This document shows, piece after piece, positions 1 through 9,229 of a DNA stretch of 64,000 bases. A program made the translations under genes and the position numbers. The notes under the pieces were generated by a model that was not told the DNA's origin, did not search any database, and saw nothing but the letters and a program-made list of their open reading frames with translations. Positions within the stretch are counted from its first letter, which is position 1. Each line of letters begins with the position of its first letter. Source of the stretch: UBA7330 sp965243485 (GTDB lineage: Bacteria; Bacteroidota; Bacteroidia; Cytophagales; Cyclobacteriaceae); assembly GCA_965243485.1 (NCBI GenBank), contig CBDEVP010000001.1:1054001-1118000 (forward strand), given 5' to 3'.

Positions 1-108
1 TTGATTCATTTAGTCTATGGAAAGAAAGGCGAGAAGATCTATAAAGCATCCAATCCTTTTTTGTCGAACTGGATAAAAAGATTCTCCGGAATTTTAAAAA
101 ATGACTAA
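1..108 (+). CDS. C-terminal end of an unidentified protein (partial)
   Basis: An open frame runs from the first base of the window to a TAA at 106-108 and encodes the last 35 residues of a protein whose start lies outside the window. The visible tail is basic (KKGEK, WIKR) and ends in KND. It is too short to assign to a family. It lies 8 bp upstream of the small membrane protein at 117 on the same strand, so the two may be co-transcribed. Confidence 0.55.
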   Translation: MIHLVYGKKGEKIYKASNPFLSNWIKRFSGILKND

Positions 109-116
109 TTTCCAAT

Positions 117-347
117 ATGGATTTAGGAATAAAAATCATGTCAATCATTTATCTGATATTAATTCTCATATTGATTGCATGGGCACTCATTGACATGATC
201 AGTAGTAGAAGGTCAATGATATCAGCCAATAAATGGTTTTGGCTGATCATCCTCTTCCCGGCAATGGGCCCAATTCTTTATTTTCAGATTACTAAAAACC
301 ATAAAACCCAAAAAAGAAAATTCAATCCACCATTCCCTGCGAGATAG
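117..347 (+). CDS. Small membrane protein with a PLDc_N-like domain
   Basis: A 76-residue protein with two hydrophobic helices (about residues 5-26 and 38-58) and a basic C-terminal tail. The pattern of a first helix ending in WALID, a short basic SRR stretch, then KWFWLIILFP and GPILYF matches the phospholipase D N-terminal domain family (PLDc_N). That domain is a two-helix membrane anchor also found in cardiolipin synthases, without the catalytic HKD motifs. This copy stands alone and has no enzymatic residues, so its function is unknown. An internal ATG at 138 is an alternative start that keeps both helices. The family assignment is from pattern memory and fairly secure. Confidence 0.75.
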   Translation: MDLGIKIMSIIYLILILILIAWALIDMISSRRSMISANKWFWLIILFPAMGPILYFQITKNHKTQKRKFNPPFPAR

Positions 348-364
348 CAGTTATCCCTGGAATT

Positions 365-389
365 CTGTCTCCTGTCTCCTGTTTCCTGT
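365..389 (+). repeat. Heptanucleotide tandem repeat upstream of dgt
   Basis: The unit CTGTCTC occurs at 365-371 and 372-378, followed by the variant CTGTTTC at 379-385 and a partial CTGT. This gives about 3.5 copies ending 13 bp before the dgt start codon. A weak promoter-like TAAACTTG follows directly at 391-398. Copy number changes by slippage would alter spacing upstream of dgt. Confidence 0.6.
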
Positions 390-402
390 ATAAACTTGCC
401 AA

Positions 403-1752
403 ATGAACTGGATCCAGCTCCTTTCATCCAAAAGATTAGGGGATAAAAGAGACCAACTCCTCAGCGAAACCCGAAGCAGGTTCGACCAGGATTTCGACCG
501 TCTCATTTTTTCTCACCCTTTTCGAAAGCTACAGGACAAGACCCAGGTTTTTCCACTGCCTGAGGATGATTTTGTGCATACCAGGCTCACCCACAGCCTT
601 GAGGTATTCAGTGTAGGCAGATCACTTGGCCGGGCTGTTGGTGAATTTCTGTTGCAGAAACATTCGGAGTTAAGTGTTGAAAAATTCGGCATCCATGATT
701 TCGGCAGCATTGTGGGAGCCGCCTGCCTCGCACATGACCTGGGTAATCCACCCTTCGGTCATTCGGGTGAATCGGCCATCTCCTCATTTTACCAAAGGCA
801 TGCGGATGGCGAGTCTTTTAAAAAGCTTGTATCACAAAAAGAATGGGCAGACCTGATCAACTTTGAAGGCAATGCCCAGGGCTTCCGGATCATGAACGAT
901 AAGCAAATGGGCGGACTGGCACTGACTTATGCTACGCTAGGAGCTTTCACCAAATACCCAAAGACTTCATCATCTCCCAGGATTGACAAGCGAAAAAGTC
1001 AAAAGAAATTCGGAGTCTATCAATCCAACATTGATCAGTTTACCACCATGGCGGATGAGATGGGTCTGATCTCATTCGGTGAAGAAGCCTGGTGCAGACA
1101 TCCATTGGCCTTTCTGGTTGAAGCTGCAGATGACATCTGCTACAACATCATCGACCTGGAAGACGGGTGCCGTCTGGGACTGGTCAGTTTTGAAAAAACA
1201 AAGGAGCTCCTGGCAGCGATCATCGGTGAAAAATATGATGAGTCCAAACTCATAAAAGTCGAAGATCAGAATAATAAACTTGGGATGCTCCGGGCCCTTG
1301 CCATCAGTCAGCTGATCCATGAGTGTGTGGAAGCATTTATCAAGCATGAGACGGAGATGCTTTCCGGGGATTTCGATCAGGCCCTCACCGATATCATTCC
1401 TTCTTCCGGAGCATTAAATGAGATCAGTGTCCTTTCCATTGAAAAGATCTATCGTTCCAGGCAGGTCCTCGAGCGGGAAGCGGGGGGTTTTGAAGTGATT
1501 GAGCAATTGATGAAAGCCTTCACTCTGGCGGCCTATTACAAATTCTTTAACAAAAATTCATACACTCCCAGACAAAGGTCTATCTATCTGCTGATGGATG
1601 AGTCAGTGAGGCTACGTCTTGAACTTCCCGACCAGACGGTCTATCAAAGACTCATGATCGTTTCGGATTTCATTTCTTCCCTGACAGATTCCTATGCAAT
1701 CAAGCTATACAAAATAATCAATGGTTATTCACTTCCGGCTACGCGGATCTAA
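403..1752 (+). CDS. dgt: Deoxyguanosinetriphosphate triphosphohydrolase (dGTPase)
   Basis: This HD-domain enzyme hydrolyses dGTP (and in some family members other dNTPs) to the nucleoside and triphosphate in the cytoplasm, which controls dNTP pools. The metal-binding set can be read directly: H64 in TRLTHS, H111-D112 in LAHDLGNPPFGH, and D243/D244 in EAADDICY. H120 lies in the extended HD motif. At 449 residues it is typical of the Bacteroidota form and shorter than E. coli Dgt. The ATG at 403 gives a normal N-terminus with the early SETRSRFDQD and RKLQDKTQVF motifs. The upstream tandem repeat leaves little room for a leader, so the mRNA may be almost leaderless. No partner gene is obvious. 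Confidence 0.95.
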   Translation: MNWIQLLSSKRLGDKRDQLLSETRSRFDQDFDRLIFSHPFRKLQDKTQVFPLPEDDFVHTRLTHSLEVFSVGRSLGRAVGEFLLQKHSELSVEKFGIHDFGSIVGAACLAHDLGNPPFGHSGESAISSFYQRHADGESFKKLVSQKEWADLINFEGNAQGFRIMNDKQMGGLALTYATLGAFTKYPKTSSSPRIDKRKSQKKFGVYQSNIDQFTTMADEMGLISFGEEAWCRHPLAFLVEAADDICYNIIDLEDGCRLGLVSFEKTKELLAAIIGEKYDESKLIKVEDQNNKLGMLRALAISQLIHECVEAFIKHETEMLSGDFDQALTDIIPSSGALNEISVLSIEKIYRSRQVLEREAGGFEVIEQLMKAFTLAAYYKFFNKNSYTPRQRSIYLLMDESVRLRLELPDQTVYQRLMIVSDFISSLTDSYAIKLYKIINGYSLPATRI

Positions 1753-1786
1753 AATCATTATTTAGTTACCAGTGAAATGGCTATTC

Positions 1787-1819
1787 TTTAGCCTCTATAT
1801 TTTTTAAATATTACATTTG
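1787..1819 (+). promoter_or_regulatory. Bacteroidota-type promoter for the RND exporter
   Basis: TACATTTG at 1812-1819 is a perfect match to the TAnnTTTG -7 element. TTTA at 1787-1790, 21 bp upstream, is a one-mismatch -33 element. The start codon follows 14 bp after the -7 element. Confidence 0.55.
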
Positions 1820-1833
1820 CACCTCTTTTTCGG

Positions 1834-4242
1834 ATGTGGACCACAATCTCAAATATTATCCTGAAATACAGGATCGCCCTGATGGTGATCCTTGGGATCA
1901 TTACTGTATACATGGGCTACAGGGCGCAGGACATTCAGTGGTCCTACGATATGGCCAATATTGTACCTGAGGACGATCCCGAACAGCAATTTTTCCGACA
2001 GTTTAAGGAAACCTTTGGTGAAGATGGGAATATCATGGCCATCGGGATACTGGATACTTCTGTGTACAAGGTTGACAATTTCAGAAAACTCAAATTCCTG
2101 ACCGAAGAACTGTCTAATATTAGGGGTGTGAACAATGTCCTTGGATTACCCAACCTGAAAACCCTGGAAAAAAATACCGAAGAAAGAAAGTTTGATCTGA
2201 CCCCCGTCTTTCCAGAGATACCGGATGAGCAGGAAAAACTGGACGAAATGATCAACAAGGTACGGCAGCTCAAATTTTATTCCGGACAGTTAATCAATGA
2301 AGAAAACGGCGCTACCCTGATCCTTGTAACCGTAGACAAAGAGGTCCTCAATTCTGATCGGAGAGACATCATGATTGAGGATATCATGCGGGCCGGTGAG
2401 CAATTTTCCGAGGTCACAAATATTGAAGTATACTTTGCCGGTTTGCCTTATGTCCGGTCTGTGAACACCATCAAGATCAAGCAGGAGCTGAATAAATTTC
2501 TGGTCATCTCTGTGATCATTACCGGCCTGATCCTGTTTGGATTTTTCCGCTCCATCAAAGCGGTTATCTTCCCGCTCATCATCATTGGGGTGATCGTGGT
2601 GTGGGTACTCGGTACACTCGCCATCCTTCAGTACAAGATCACATTACTCACGGGTCTGATCCCTTCGATCATTGTGGTCATTGGCATCCCCAACTCGGTG
2701 TATATGCTCAATAAATATCACCGGGAATATGCCATCCATGGAAATCAGAGGAAAGCTTTGGAGACGATCATAAGGAACATCGGTATTGTCACCTTCATGA
2801 CCAACTTCACCACTGCGGTTGGCTTCCTGGTACTGATGTTTACCGGCATCACCATCCTGATGGAATTCGGTATTGTGGCCGGCGTGAATATTATGTGTAC
2901 TTTCATCGTGAGCCTGATCCTGATCCCATCGGTCTTTTCATTTTTTGAACCCCCAAGTACACGGCATCTGAAACACCTCGATTTCAAGATACTGGCTCTG
3001 GCCCTTGAATTCCTTGATTACATCGTTCACCGACACCGAAAGCTTATATTTATCGCTACCGGAATCATTGTATTTGCATCTATAGCTGGGATGCTTACGA
3101 TCAAATCCGTCTCCTACATGGTCGATGATCTACCGGAAGACAGCCCTTTAAAGAAGGAGCTTCAGTTTTTTGAGGATAATTTCAGTGGAGTGCTGCCCCT
3201 GGAAGTTGTGGTAGATACCGGAAATAAAAGAGGGGTGCAACGACTGGATAATCTGCGCAAGATCGATGAACTGGAGACCTTTTTCAAGGATTCCATTGAT
3301 ATGATCTCTCAGCCCGTGTCGGTGGTGAGCTTCATCAAAGCGGCCAAGCAGGCTTACTACAATCAAAGTCCGGCCTACTACGAGCTTCCCAACAGCAGAG
3401 AAAGTGCTTTTATCCTCAGGTACCTCGACGAGGGCGGCGAAATGAAGGGTGTCTATCAGAGTTTTGTAGATTCTACTGGTCAACTAATCCGAATTTCACT
3501 CAAAATGCCTGATGTGGGTTCCAATGTCATGGATTCACTGGTCACCGAGGTGATCCAGCCGAAAATCGATGAGATATTTGATGAATCGAAGATCTCTGTT
3601 GACCTGACAGGGACCGTGCTGATGTTTATCAAAGGAAATAAGTATCTGATTGAAAACCTGTTCACTTCAATGGTGCTGGCATTCCTGATCATTGCAGCGA
3701 TCATGGGGATGTTATTCCGTAATTTTCTGATGGTTATCATTTCTTTAATCCCCAACATCATTCCATTGGCCCTTACTGCTGGGATCATGGGCTACTTTGG
3801 TATTCCTCTCAAACCCAGCACAGCGCTGATATTTAGTATTGCATTCGGTATCTCGGTGGATAATTCCATCCACTACCTGGCGAAGTATAAGCAGGAGCTT
3901 AGAGCAAGTAAGGGAGTAGTTTCCATCGCTGTGACAAAAAGTCTGAAAGAAACCGGGGCCAGCATGATCTACACGTCCATCATACTATTTTTTGGATTTG
4001 TGATCTTCACTGCTTCTGAATTTGGCGGAACCATCGCCCTGGGTAAGCTTACCTCCATGACTTTGCTCTTTGCCATGATGGCCAATCTCATTGTACTTCC
4101 TGCCCTGATCCTCCAGTTCGACAGTGGAAAATTCAACATCAAAGGCAAAGATCTGGAAGATGACTATCCGGAAATGATCGAAGGAGAGTTGGAAGAACTA
4201 CCAAAAAAGAAAACAGGTAAGAAGAAATCGAAGAAGAAATAG
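1834..4242 (+). CDS. RND/MMPL family exporter
   Basis: An 802-residue inner-membrane protein of the RND superfamily (MMPL/SSD-like branch). These use proton motive force to export lipids or hydrophobic molecules. A single N-terminal helix (about 10-30) is followed by a large periplasmic domain, a five-helix block at about 220-375, a second periplasmic domain, and a second helix block at about 610-770. This is the internal duplication expected of RND proteins. The second block carries FGISVDNSIHYLAKY, the conserved helix-4 region with the Asp of the proton relay. The C-terminus is a cytoplasmic Lys-rich tail (KKKTGKKKSKKK). It lacks the AcrB length of about 1050 residues and no MFP/OMF genes are adjacent, so a lipid, sterol or hopanoid-type substrate is more likely than drugs. 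It lies 2 bp upstream of ileS. Confidence 0.85.
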   Translation: MWTTISNIILKYRIALMVILGIITVYMGYRAQDIQWSYDMANIVPEDDPEQQFFRQFKETFGEDGNIMAIGILDTSVYKVDNFRKLKFLTEELSNIRGVNNVLGLPNLKTLEKNTEERKFDLTPVFPEIPDEQEKLDEMINKVRQLKFYSGQLINEENGATLILVTVDKEVLNSDRRDIMIEDIMRAGEQFSEVTNIEVYFAGLPYVRSVNTIKIKQELNKFLVISVIITGLILFGFFRSIKAVIFPLIIIGVIVVWVLGTLAILQYKITLLTGLIPSIIVVIGIPNSVYMLNKYHREYAIHGNQRKALETIIRNIGIVTFMTNFTTAVGFLVLMFTGITILMEFGIVAGVNIMCTFIVSLILIPSVFSFFEPPSTRHLKHLDFKILALALEFLDYIVHRHRKLIFIATGIIVFASIAGMLTIKSVSYMVDDLPEDSPLKKELQFFEDNFSGVLPLEVVVDTGNKRGVQRLDNLRKIDELETFFKDSIDMISQPVSVVSFIKAAKQAYYNQSPAYYELPNSRESAFILRYLDEGGEMKGVYQSFVDSTGQLIRISLKMPDVGSNVMDSLVTEVIQPKIDEIFDESKISVDLTGTVLMFIKGNKYLIENLFTSMVLAFLIIAAIMGMLFRNFLMVIISLIPNIIPLALTAGIMGYFGIPLKPSTALIFSIAFGISVDNSIHYLAKYKQELRASKGVVSIAVTKSLKETGASMIYTSIILFFGFVIFTASEFGGTIALGKLTSMTLLFAMMANLIVLPALILQFDSGKFNIKGKDLEDDYPEMIEGELEELPKKKTGKKKSKKK

Positions 4243-4244
4243 AG

Positions 4245-7200
4245 GTGACGGCAAAATATCCTGAATATCGACAAATATCCTATCCGGATCTGGCTAACGA
4301 TATATTGACCAAATGGGACAGATCCAAAGCTTTTGAAAAGTCTGTCTCCAGCAGAAAAGATGCTGAGACCTTTACTTTTTACGAGGGACCGCCATCAGCC
4401 AATGGCACCCCGGGCATTCACCACGTCATGGCACGTACCATCAAAGACATTTTTTGCAGGTACAAAACCCTTAAGGGATACCAGGTAAAGCGGAAAGGTG
4501 GCTGGGATACCCACGGGCTGCCGGTTGAGCTTCAGGTAGAGAAGGAGCTGGGCATCAAAAAAGATGACATCGGTGTAAAGATCTCTGTCGAAGAATACAA
4601 TCAGCGCTGCAAGGAAGCAGTGATGAAGTACAAGAGTGAGTGGGACGACCTGACCAGGAGGATTGGTTACTGGGTGGACCTGGATGATCCGTACATCACC
4701 TTTGAAAGGGATTACATGGAGTCCCTTTGGCATCTGCTCAAACAATTGTTTGAAAAAGGCCTGCTCTATAAAGGCTATACCGTTCAGCCATTCTCACCAG
4801 CGGCAGGTACAGGACTCAGCTCCCATGAGCTCAACCAGCCGGGTACCTATCGCGATGTAAAAGACACTTCCATTGTGGCTCAGTTTAGGGTGAAGAGAAA
4901 TGATCGTTCGTCATTCCTGTTTGAATTTGACTCCGAGGATGTAAGAATTCTCGCCTGGACCACCACTCCCTGGACCCTGCCAGCTAACTGTGCCCTTGCC
5001 ATAGGCGAAAAGATCAGTTATGTAAAGGTCAAGACCTACAATCAGTATACATATCAGCCCGTCAGTGTGATCCTGGCCAGGGAACTTGTCAGCAGATTCT
5101 TTTCTGAAAAAGCCAAAGACCTTACACTGGACGACTACAAAGAGGGAGATAAACTGATCCCCTTCGAGATCTCCCAGGAATTCTCGGGTAAAGATCTTCT
5201 GGAAGTCCGGTACGAGCAGCTGATGCCCTATGTGACCAATCAAGATCTTGAAAAAAATGCCTTCAGGGTCATTGCCGGGGATTTCGTTTCCACCGAGGAG
5301 GGTACGGGCGTTGTCCACACAGCTTCTGTTTTCGGAGCGGATGACTTCAGGGTAGCCCAGCAGAACGGTGTTCCTGCGGTTTTGGTAAAAAATAAAGAAG
5401 GCGAGGATGTGCCTCTGGTCAACAAAAAAGGTCAGTTTGTTGATGAGGTCACGGATTTTGCCGGACGGTTTGTAAAGGAGGAATACTACGAAGATGAGGT
5501 ACGAAATGATCCGGACTTCAAACCAACAGATGTACTCATCGCGATCAAGCTCAAGGAAGATAACAAAGCTTTCAAAGTAGAAAAGTACGAGCACAGCTAT
5601 CCTCATTGTTGGCGAACAGATAAACCAGTGCTTTATTATCCATTGGATTCCTGGTTCATCAGGACCACTGCTCTGAAGGATCGACTGGTGGAACTAAACA
5701 ATACCATTAACTGGAAGCCAGCGTCCACAGGCACCGGCCGGTTTGGTAACTGGCTCGAAAACCTGGTGGACTGGAACCTGAGCCGGTCACGCTTTTGGGG
5801 GACACCCTTACCTATCTGGGCCACCAAAGATCGAAAAGAGCTGAAATGTATCGGAAGTCTTGAAGAGCTGAGAAAGGAAGTCGGCAAATCTGTGGAAGCC
5901 GGCCACATGAAAGAACAGCTTAAAGATGATTTTGACCTTCACAGGCCCTATGTTGATGATGTCATTCTGACCAGTGATTCCGGTCAGCCGATGTACCGTG
6001 AACCGGATCTGATTGATGTCTGGTTTGATTCTGGTGCCATGCCTTATGCACAGTGGCATTATCCGTTTGAAAACAAAGAAATCTTCGATGCCAACTTCCC
6101 TGCAGACTTCATTGCTGAGGGAGTGGATCAAACCCGAGGGTGGTTCTTCACCCTCCATGCGATTGCCGTGTTACTTTATGATTCGGTGGCATTTAAGAAT
6201 GTAATGGCCAATGGCCTGGTGCTCGATAAGAATGGCAACAAGATGTCGAAGCGGCTGGGCAATGCCATCAACCCGTTTACGACCATTGAAACCTACGGGC
6301 CGGATGCCACGCGCTGGTACATGATTGCCAATGCCAATCCCTGGGATAACCTCAAGTTTGACCTGGAAGGGGTAGCCGAGGTTCAAAGGAAATTTTTCGG
6401 TACACTCACAAACACCTACTCCTTTTTTGCCCTTTACATCAACCTGGATGGCTTTGTGGTGAATCCAAATGATACTATACCTGTATCGAAAAGGCCAAGA
6501 TTTGACCGTTGGATCATCTCGGAACTGCAGGAGCTCATCCTTAAGGTAGATTCCGGCTATGAAAACTATGAACCGACCCAGGCTGCGCGAGCGATCCAGG
6601 ACTTCGTAAACGATCAGCTCAGCAACTGGTACATCAGGCTCTCCAGGAAACGTTTCTGGATGAGTGAAATGAATGATGATAAACGGGCTGCCTATGAAAC
6701 GCTGTATGAATGCCTGTTTACGGTATCTCAGCTGATAAGCCCAATTGCTCCGTTCTACGCAGACTGGCTTTATCTCAACCTGGCTCAGCCGGGTACAGGG
6801 TCTGAGGCATCAGAAGGCGTTCACCTCACCTATTTCAAACAAGCCGATAAAAAACTTATTGACCGGTCTTTGAGTGACAGTATGCATGTGGCCCAATCCA
6901 TTTCCTCACTTGTCCATTCCTTGAGAAAAAAAGAGAAGATCAAGGTTCGTCAGCCGCTGCATAAGATCCTGGTGCCGGTACTCAGTGAAAAAGAAAAGCA
7001 GACCATTCTTGCGGTGGAGGAGCTGATCAAGACCGAGATCAACGTAAAGGAGATTGAATTGCTGGACGATGCCAGCGGAGTACTGGTGAAGAAAATCAAG
7101 CCGAATTTCAGGAAGCTGGGTCAGGAATATGGTCCGAAAATGAAATCCCTGACACCATTGATCAACAATCTTGATCAGGATGCGATCCGAAAATTTGAGC

Positions 7201-7613
7201 AGGAAGGCAAGTATACGCTGAACCTTGAGGGTGAAGAAATAACCCTGAGCCTGGAAGATGTGGAAATCACTTCGGAAGATATCCCCGGCTGGCTGGTCGC
7301 ATCGGAAGGTGGGTTAACAGTGGCTCTGGACATCACCATCACGGACGATCTGAAAAAAGAAGGTATCAGCAGAGACATTGTAAACAGAGTTCAAAATCTC
7401 AGGAAGGATAAAGGTATGGAGGTTCAGGATAAGATCTCCATCCATTACTTTTCCGCCGATGAAACGACCACACAGGCCATCGATCAATTCCGGGATTACA
7501 TCCAAAAGGAAACCCAGGCACTTAAATTGGAGTTTAAGGATCAGTTGAACAATGGAACAGAACTTGACATTGACGGAGTGCCCATCAGTATAGCAATTGA
7601 TGTACTAAAATGA
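4245..7613 (+). CDS. ileS: Isoleucyl-tRNA synthetase, type 2, with swapped GIHH signature
   Basis: This enzyme charges tRNA-Ile with isoleucine. The 1122-residue length and the KMSKR loop (K666-R670) place it in the type 2 IleRS clade. The CP1 editing domain is visible: WTTTPWTLPANCALAIG near residue 240, and later VVHTASVFGADDF with the editing Asp. The catalytic 'HIGH' signature is altered. Where class I enzymes have H-x-G-H, this protein has G57-I58-H59-H60 (4413-4424) in GTPGIHHVMAR, so the first and third positions are exchanged. Published work on type 2 IleRS connects this GxHH form with very strong mupirocin resistance. The start is GTG at 4245, only 2 bp after the exporter stop. The stop overlaps the lspA ATG by 4 bp, so translation is probably coupled. 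Confidence 0.96.
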   Translation: MTAKYPEYRQISYPDLANDILTKWDRSKAFEKSVSSRKDAETFTFYEGPPSANGTPGIHHVMARTIKDIFCRYKTLKGYQVKRKGGWDTHGLPVELQVEKELGIKKDDIGVKISVEEYNQRCKEAVMKYKSEWDDLTRRIGYWVDLDDPYITFERDYMESLWHLLKQLFEKGLLYKGYTVQPFSPAAGTGLSSHELNQPGTYRDVKDTSIVAQFRVKRNDRSSFLFEFDSEDVRILAWTTTPWTLPANCALAIGEKISYVKVKTYNQYTYQPVSVILARELVSRFFSEKAKDLTLDDYKEGDKLIPFEISQEFSGKDLLEVRYEQLMPYVTNQDLEKNAFRVIAGDFVSTEEGTGVVHTASVFGADDFRVAQQNGVPAVLVKNKEGEDVPLVNKKGQFVDEVTDFAGRFVKEEYYEDEVRNDPDFKPTDVLIAIKLKEDNKAFKVEKYEHSYPHCWRTDKPVLYYPLDSWFIRTTALKDRLVELNNTINWKPASTGTGRFGNWLENLVDWNLSRSRFWGTPLPIWATKDRKELKCIGSLEELRKEVGKSVEAGHMKEQLKDDFDLHRPYVDDVILTSDSGQPMYREPDLIDVWFDSGAMPYAQWHYPFENKEIFDANFPADFIAEGVDQTRGWFFTLHAIAVLLYDSVAFKNVMANGLVLDKNGNKMSKRLGNAINPFTTIETYGPDATRWYMIANANPWDNLKFDLEGVAEVQRKFFGTLTNTYSFFALYINLDGFVVNPNDTIPVSKRPRFDRWIISELQELILKVDSGYENYEPTQAARAIQDFVNDQLSNWYIRLSRKRFWMSEMNDDKRAAYETLYECLFTVSQLISPIAPFYADWLYLNLAQPGTGSEASEGVHLTYFKQADKKLIDRSLSDSMHVAQSISSLVHSLRKKEKIKVRQPLHKILVPVLSEKEKQTILAVEELIKTEINVKEIELLDDASGVLVKKIKPNFRKLGQEYGPKMKSLTPLINNLDQDAIRKFEQEGKYTLNLEGEEITLSLEDVEITSEDIPGWLVASEGGLTVALDITITDDLKKEGISRDIVNRVQNLRKDKGMEVQDKISIHYFSADETTTQAIDQFRDYIQKETQALKLEFKDQLNNGTELDIDGVPISIAIDVLK

Positions 7614-8257
7614 CAGCAAAGAAAACACCTAACGTATTATATTTTTTCGGGATCAGCCTATTCGTGATCATCCTGGATCAGGTAGTTAAACTACTGGTTC
7701 ACTTCAATATGGAAATGGGCGTGAAAGGACAGATCAGGATATTAGGCGAATTTTTCAAACTACACTATCTCACCAATCCCGGGATGGCCTTTGGGATGGA
7801 AATGCCTTTTGAGAACAGCAAGATCATCCTTACCGTTTTCAGGCTGATAGCCATGGTGGCCATCGCTTACTACCTCTACAAGCTTTATCTCAACAATTCT
7901 CCCAAAGGACTGCTCATCTGTGTGGCCATGATCCTGGGCGGGGCTATTGGAAATGTTCTGGACAGTATCTTTTTCGGTGTTTATCTGGACAATGCCCCGT
8001 ATGATGCACCCACCCCGTGGTTTCATGGCCAGGTAGTGGATATGTTCTACATTGATATCTGGGAAGGACGCGTGGCCGACTGGGTCCCCATCTTTGGTGG
8101 TGATTACATGGCTCTTTGGCCAGTCTTTAATGTTGCGGATGCATCCATCTTTCTGGGGATCACTTTCATCCTGATCTTCCAAAAAAAGTTTTTTAAAGCA
8201 AAAGAAGAAAGCACCGTCAGCTCCGGTTCCGAGGTAACCGAGAAAGTTGACCAGTAA
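7610..8257 (+). CDS. lspA: Lipoprotein signal peptidase (signal peptidase II)
   Basis: This inner-membrane aspartic protease removes the signal peptide from diacylated prolipoproteins, which fits the several lipoproteins in this window. The family motifs are present: TNPGMAFGM (55-63), GGAIGNVLDS (110-119), VVDMFY with catalytic D144, and FNVADASI with catalytic D177. At 215 residues it is longer than E. coli LspA because of the insertion between the motifs common in Bacteroidota. It has four predicted membrane helices. The ATG overlaps the ileS stop as ATGA, so ileS-lspA is an operon, an arrangement also seen in other bacteria. Confidence 0.95.
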   Translation: MTAKKTPNVLYFFGISLFVIILDQVVKLLVHFNMEMGVKGQIRILGEFFKLHYLTNPGMAFGMEMPFENSKIILTVFRLIAMVAIAYYLYKLYLNNSPKGLLICVAMILGGAIGNVLDSIFFGVYLDNAPYDAPTPWFHGQVVDMFYIDIWEGRVADWVPIFGGDYMALWPVFNVADASIFLGITFILIFQKKFFKAKEESTVSSGSEVTEKVDQ

Positions 8258-9152
8258 ATCAGTGAGTCTTTTGCTGGGGATCTCAGGTGTTCTGCTGTTC
8301 TCAAGCAAGGCCGTGATGGTGAAATATGCTTATCTGTATGAGGTAGATACCATTTCACTTTTGCTCCTGCGGATGCTTTTTTCTCTCCCTTTTTACCTGA
8401 TCGTGATCCTGATCCAAAAACCGGCAAGAAGTTCAGTTATGGCCGGGAAAGACTATTTATTTCTTGTACTTTTTGGCATCCTGGGCTACTACCTGGCCAG
8501 CTATTTCGATTTTTTGGGACTGAATTATATCAAAGCCGGTTTGGAGCGTATCATTCTTTTTATTTATCCAACATTGGTGCTTCTGATATCATGGTTGGCT
8601 TTTAGGGAACAAGTTACAAGCAGACAGGTGATGGGAATAATCGTAACCTATGCAGGGGTCATCCTGGTATTTATCACCGAAATCTCACTTAGTGAGCAGA
8701 TAAATGTGATTTTTGGCGGTGCTTTGGTGTTTCTCAGTGCGCTTACTTATGCAAGCTACATCGTTGGATCCGGCTGGTTGATCCCGAAGTTCGGAGCTAC
8801 GCTCTTTACCTCATATGCGATGGTTGTATCCTGTATTTGTGTCTGCCTTCACTATTTCTTTACCTCAAACACCAGTCTGCTTTCTCTCCCGACAGAAGTC
8901 TATTGGATTGGGCTACTCATGGCCATTTTTGCCACTGTGATCCCTTCATATCTGATTTCTTTTTCCATTAAAGGACTTGGCGCCAACAACTTTTCAATAC
9001 TGGGGAGCCTGGGTCCGGTATCCACCATTCTTCTGGCCTACTTTTTCCTGGATGAAGTGTTGACGTGGGTGCAGCTTGTGGGGGCTGTGATTGTTATTTT
9101 GGGGATTTATGTAGCAGAGAGAAAAACTTCTGGTCGGCTAGCCAACAAATAG
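8247..9152 (+). CDS. EamA/DMT family transporter
   Basis: A 301-residue integral membrane protein with about ten hydrophobic helices arranged as two EamA repeats. The repeat ends are visible as QVTSRQVMGIIVTYAGVILV in the first half and EVLTWVQLVGAVIVILGIY in the second. Members of the drug/metabolite transporter superfamily export or import small metabolites. The substrate cannot be read from the sequence. The proposed start is TTG at 8247, overlapping lspA by 11 bp. The first ATG (8313) would remove most of helix 1, so TTG is preferred but not certain. It continues the ileS-lspA operon. Confidence 0.85.
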   Translation: MTSKSVSLLLGISGVLLFSSKAVMVKYAYLYEVDTISLLLLRMLFSLPFYLIVILIQKPARSSVMAGKDYLFLVLFGILGYYLASYFDFLGLNYIKAGLERIILFIYPTLVLLISWLAFREQVTSRQVMGIIVTYAGVILVFITEISLSEQINVIFGGALVFLSALTYASYIVGSGWLIPKFGATLFTSYAMVVSCICVCLHYFFTSNTSLLSLPTEVYWIGLLMAIFATVIPSYLISFSIKGLGANNFSILGSLGPVSTILLAYFFLDEVLTWVQLVGAVIVILGIYVAERKTSGRLANK

Positions 9153-9229
9153 CTTCAATATTTTTCACCGGTATTCGTCGTGAAGAAGATGGAGCCAACC
9201 GAAGCAGTTCCAATCCGTTTCTAGATACC

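Noticed and set aside
4911..5606. 231-residue open frame antisense to ileS
   Set aside because: It lies fully inside the well-conserved ileS gene on the other strand and has no recognisable domain or promoter.
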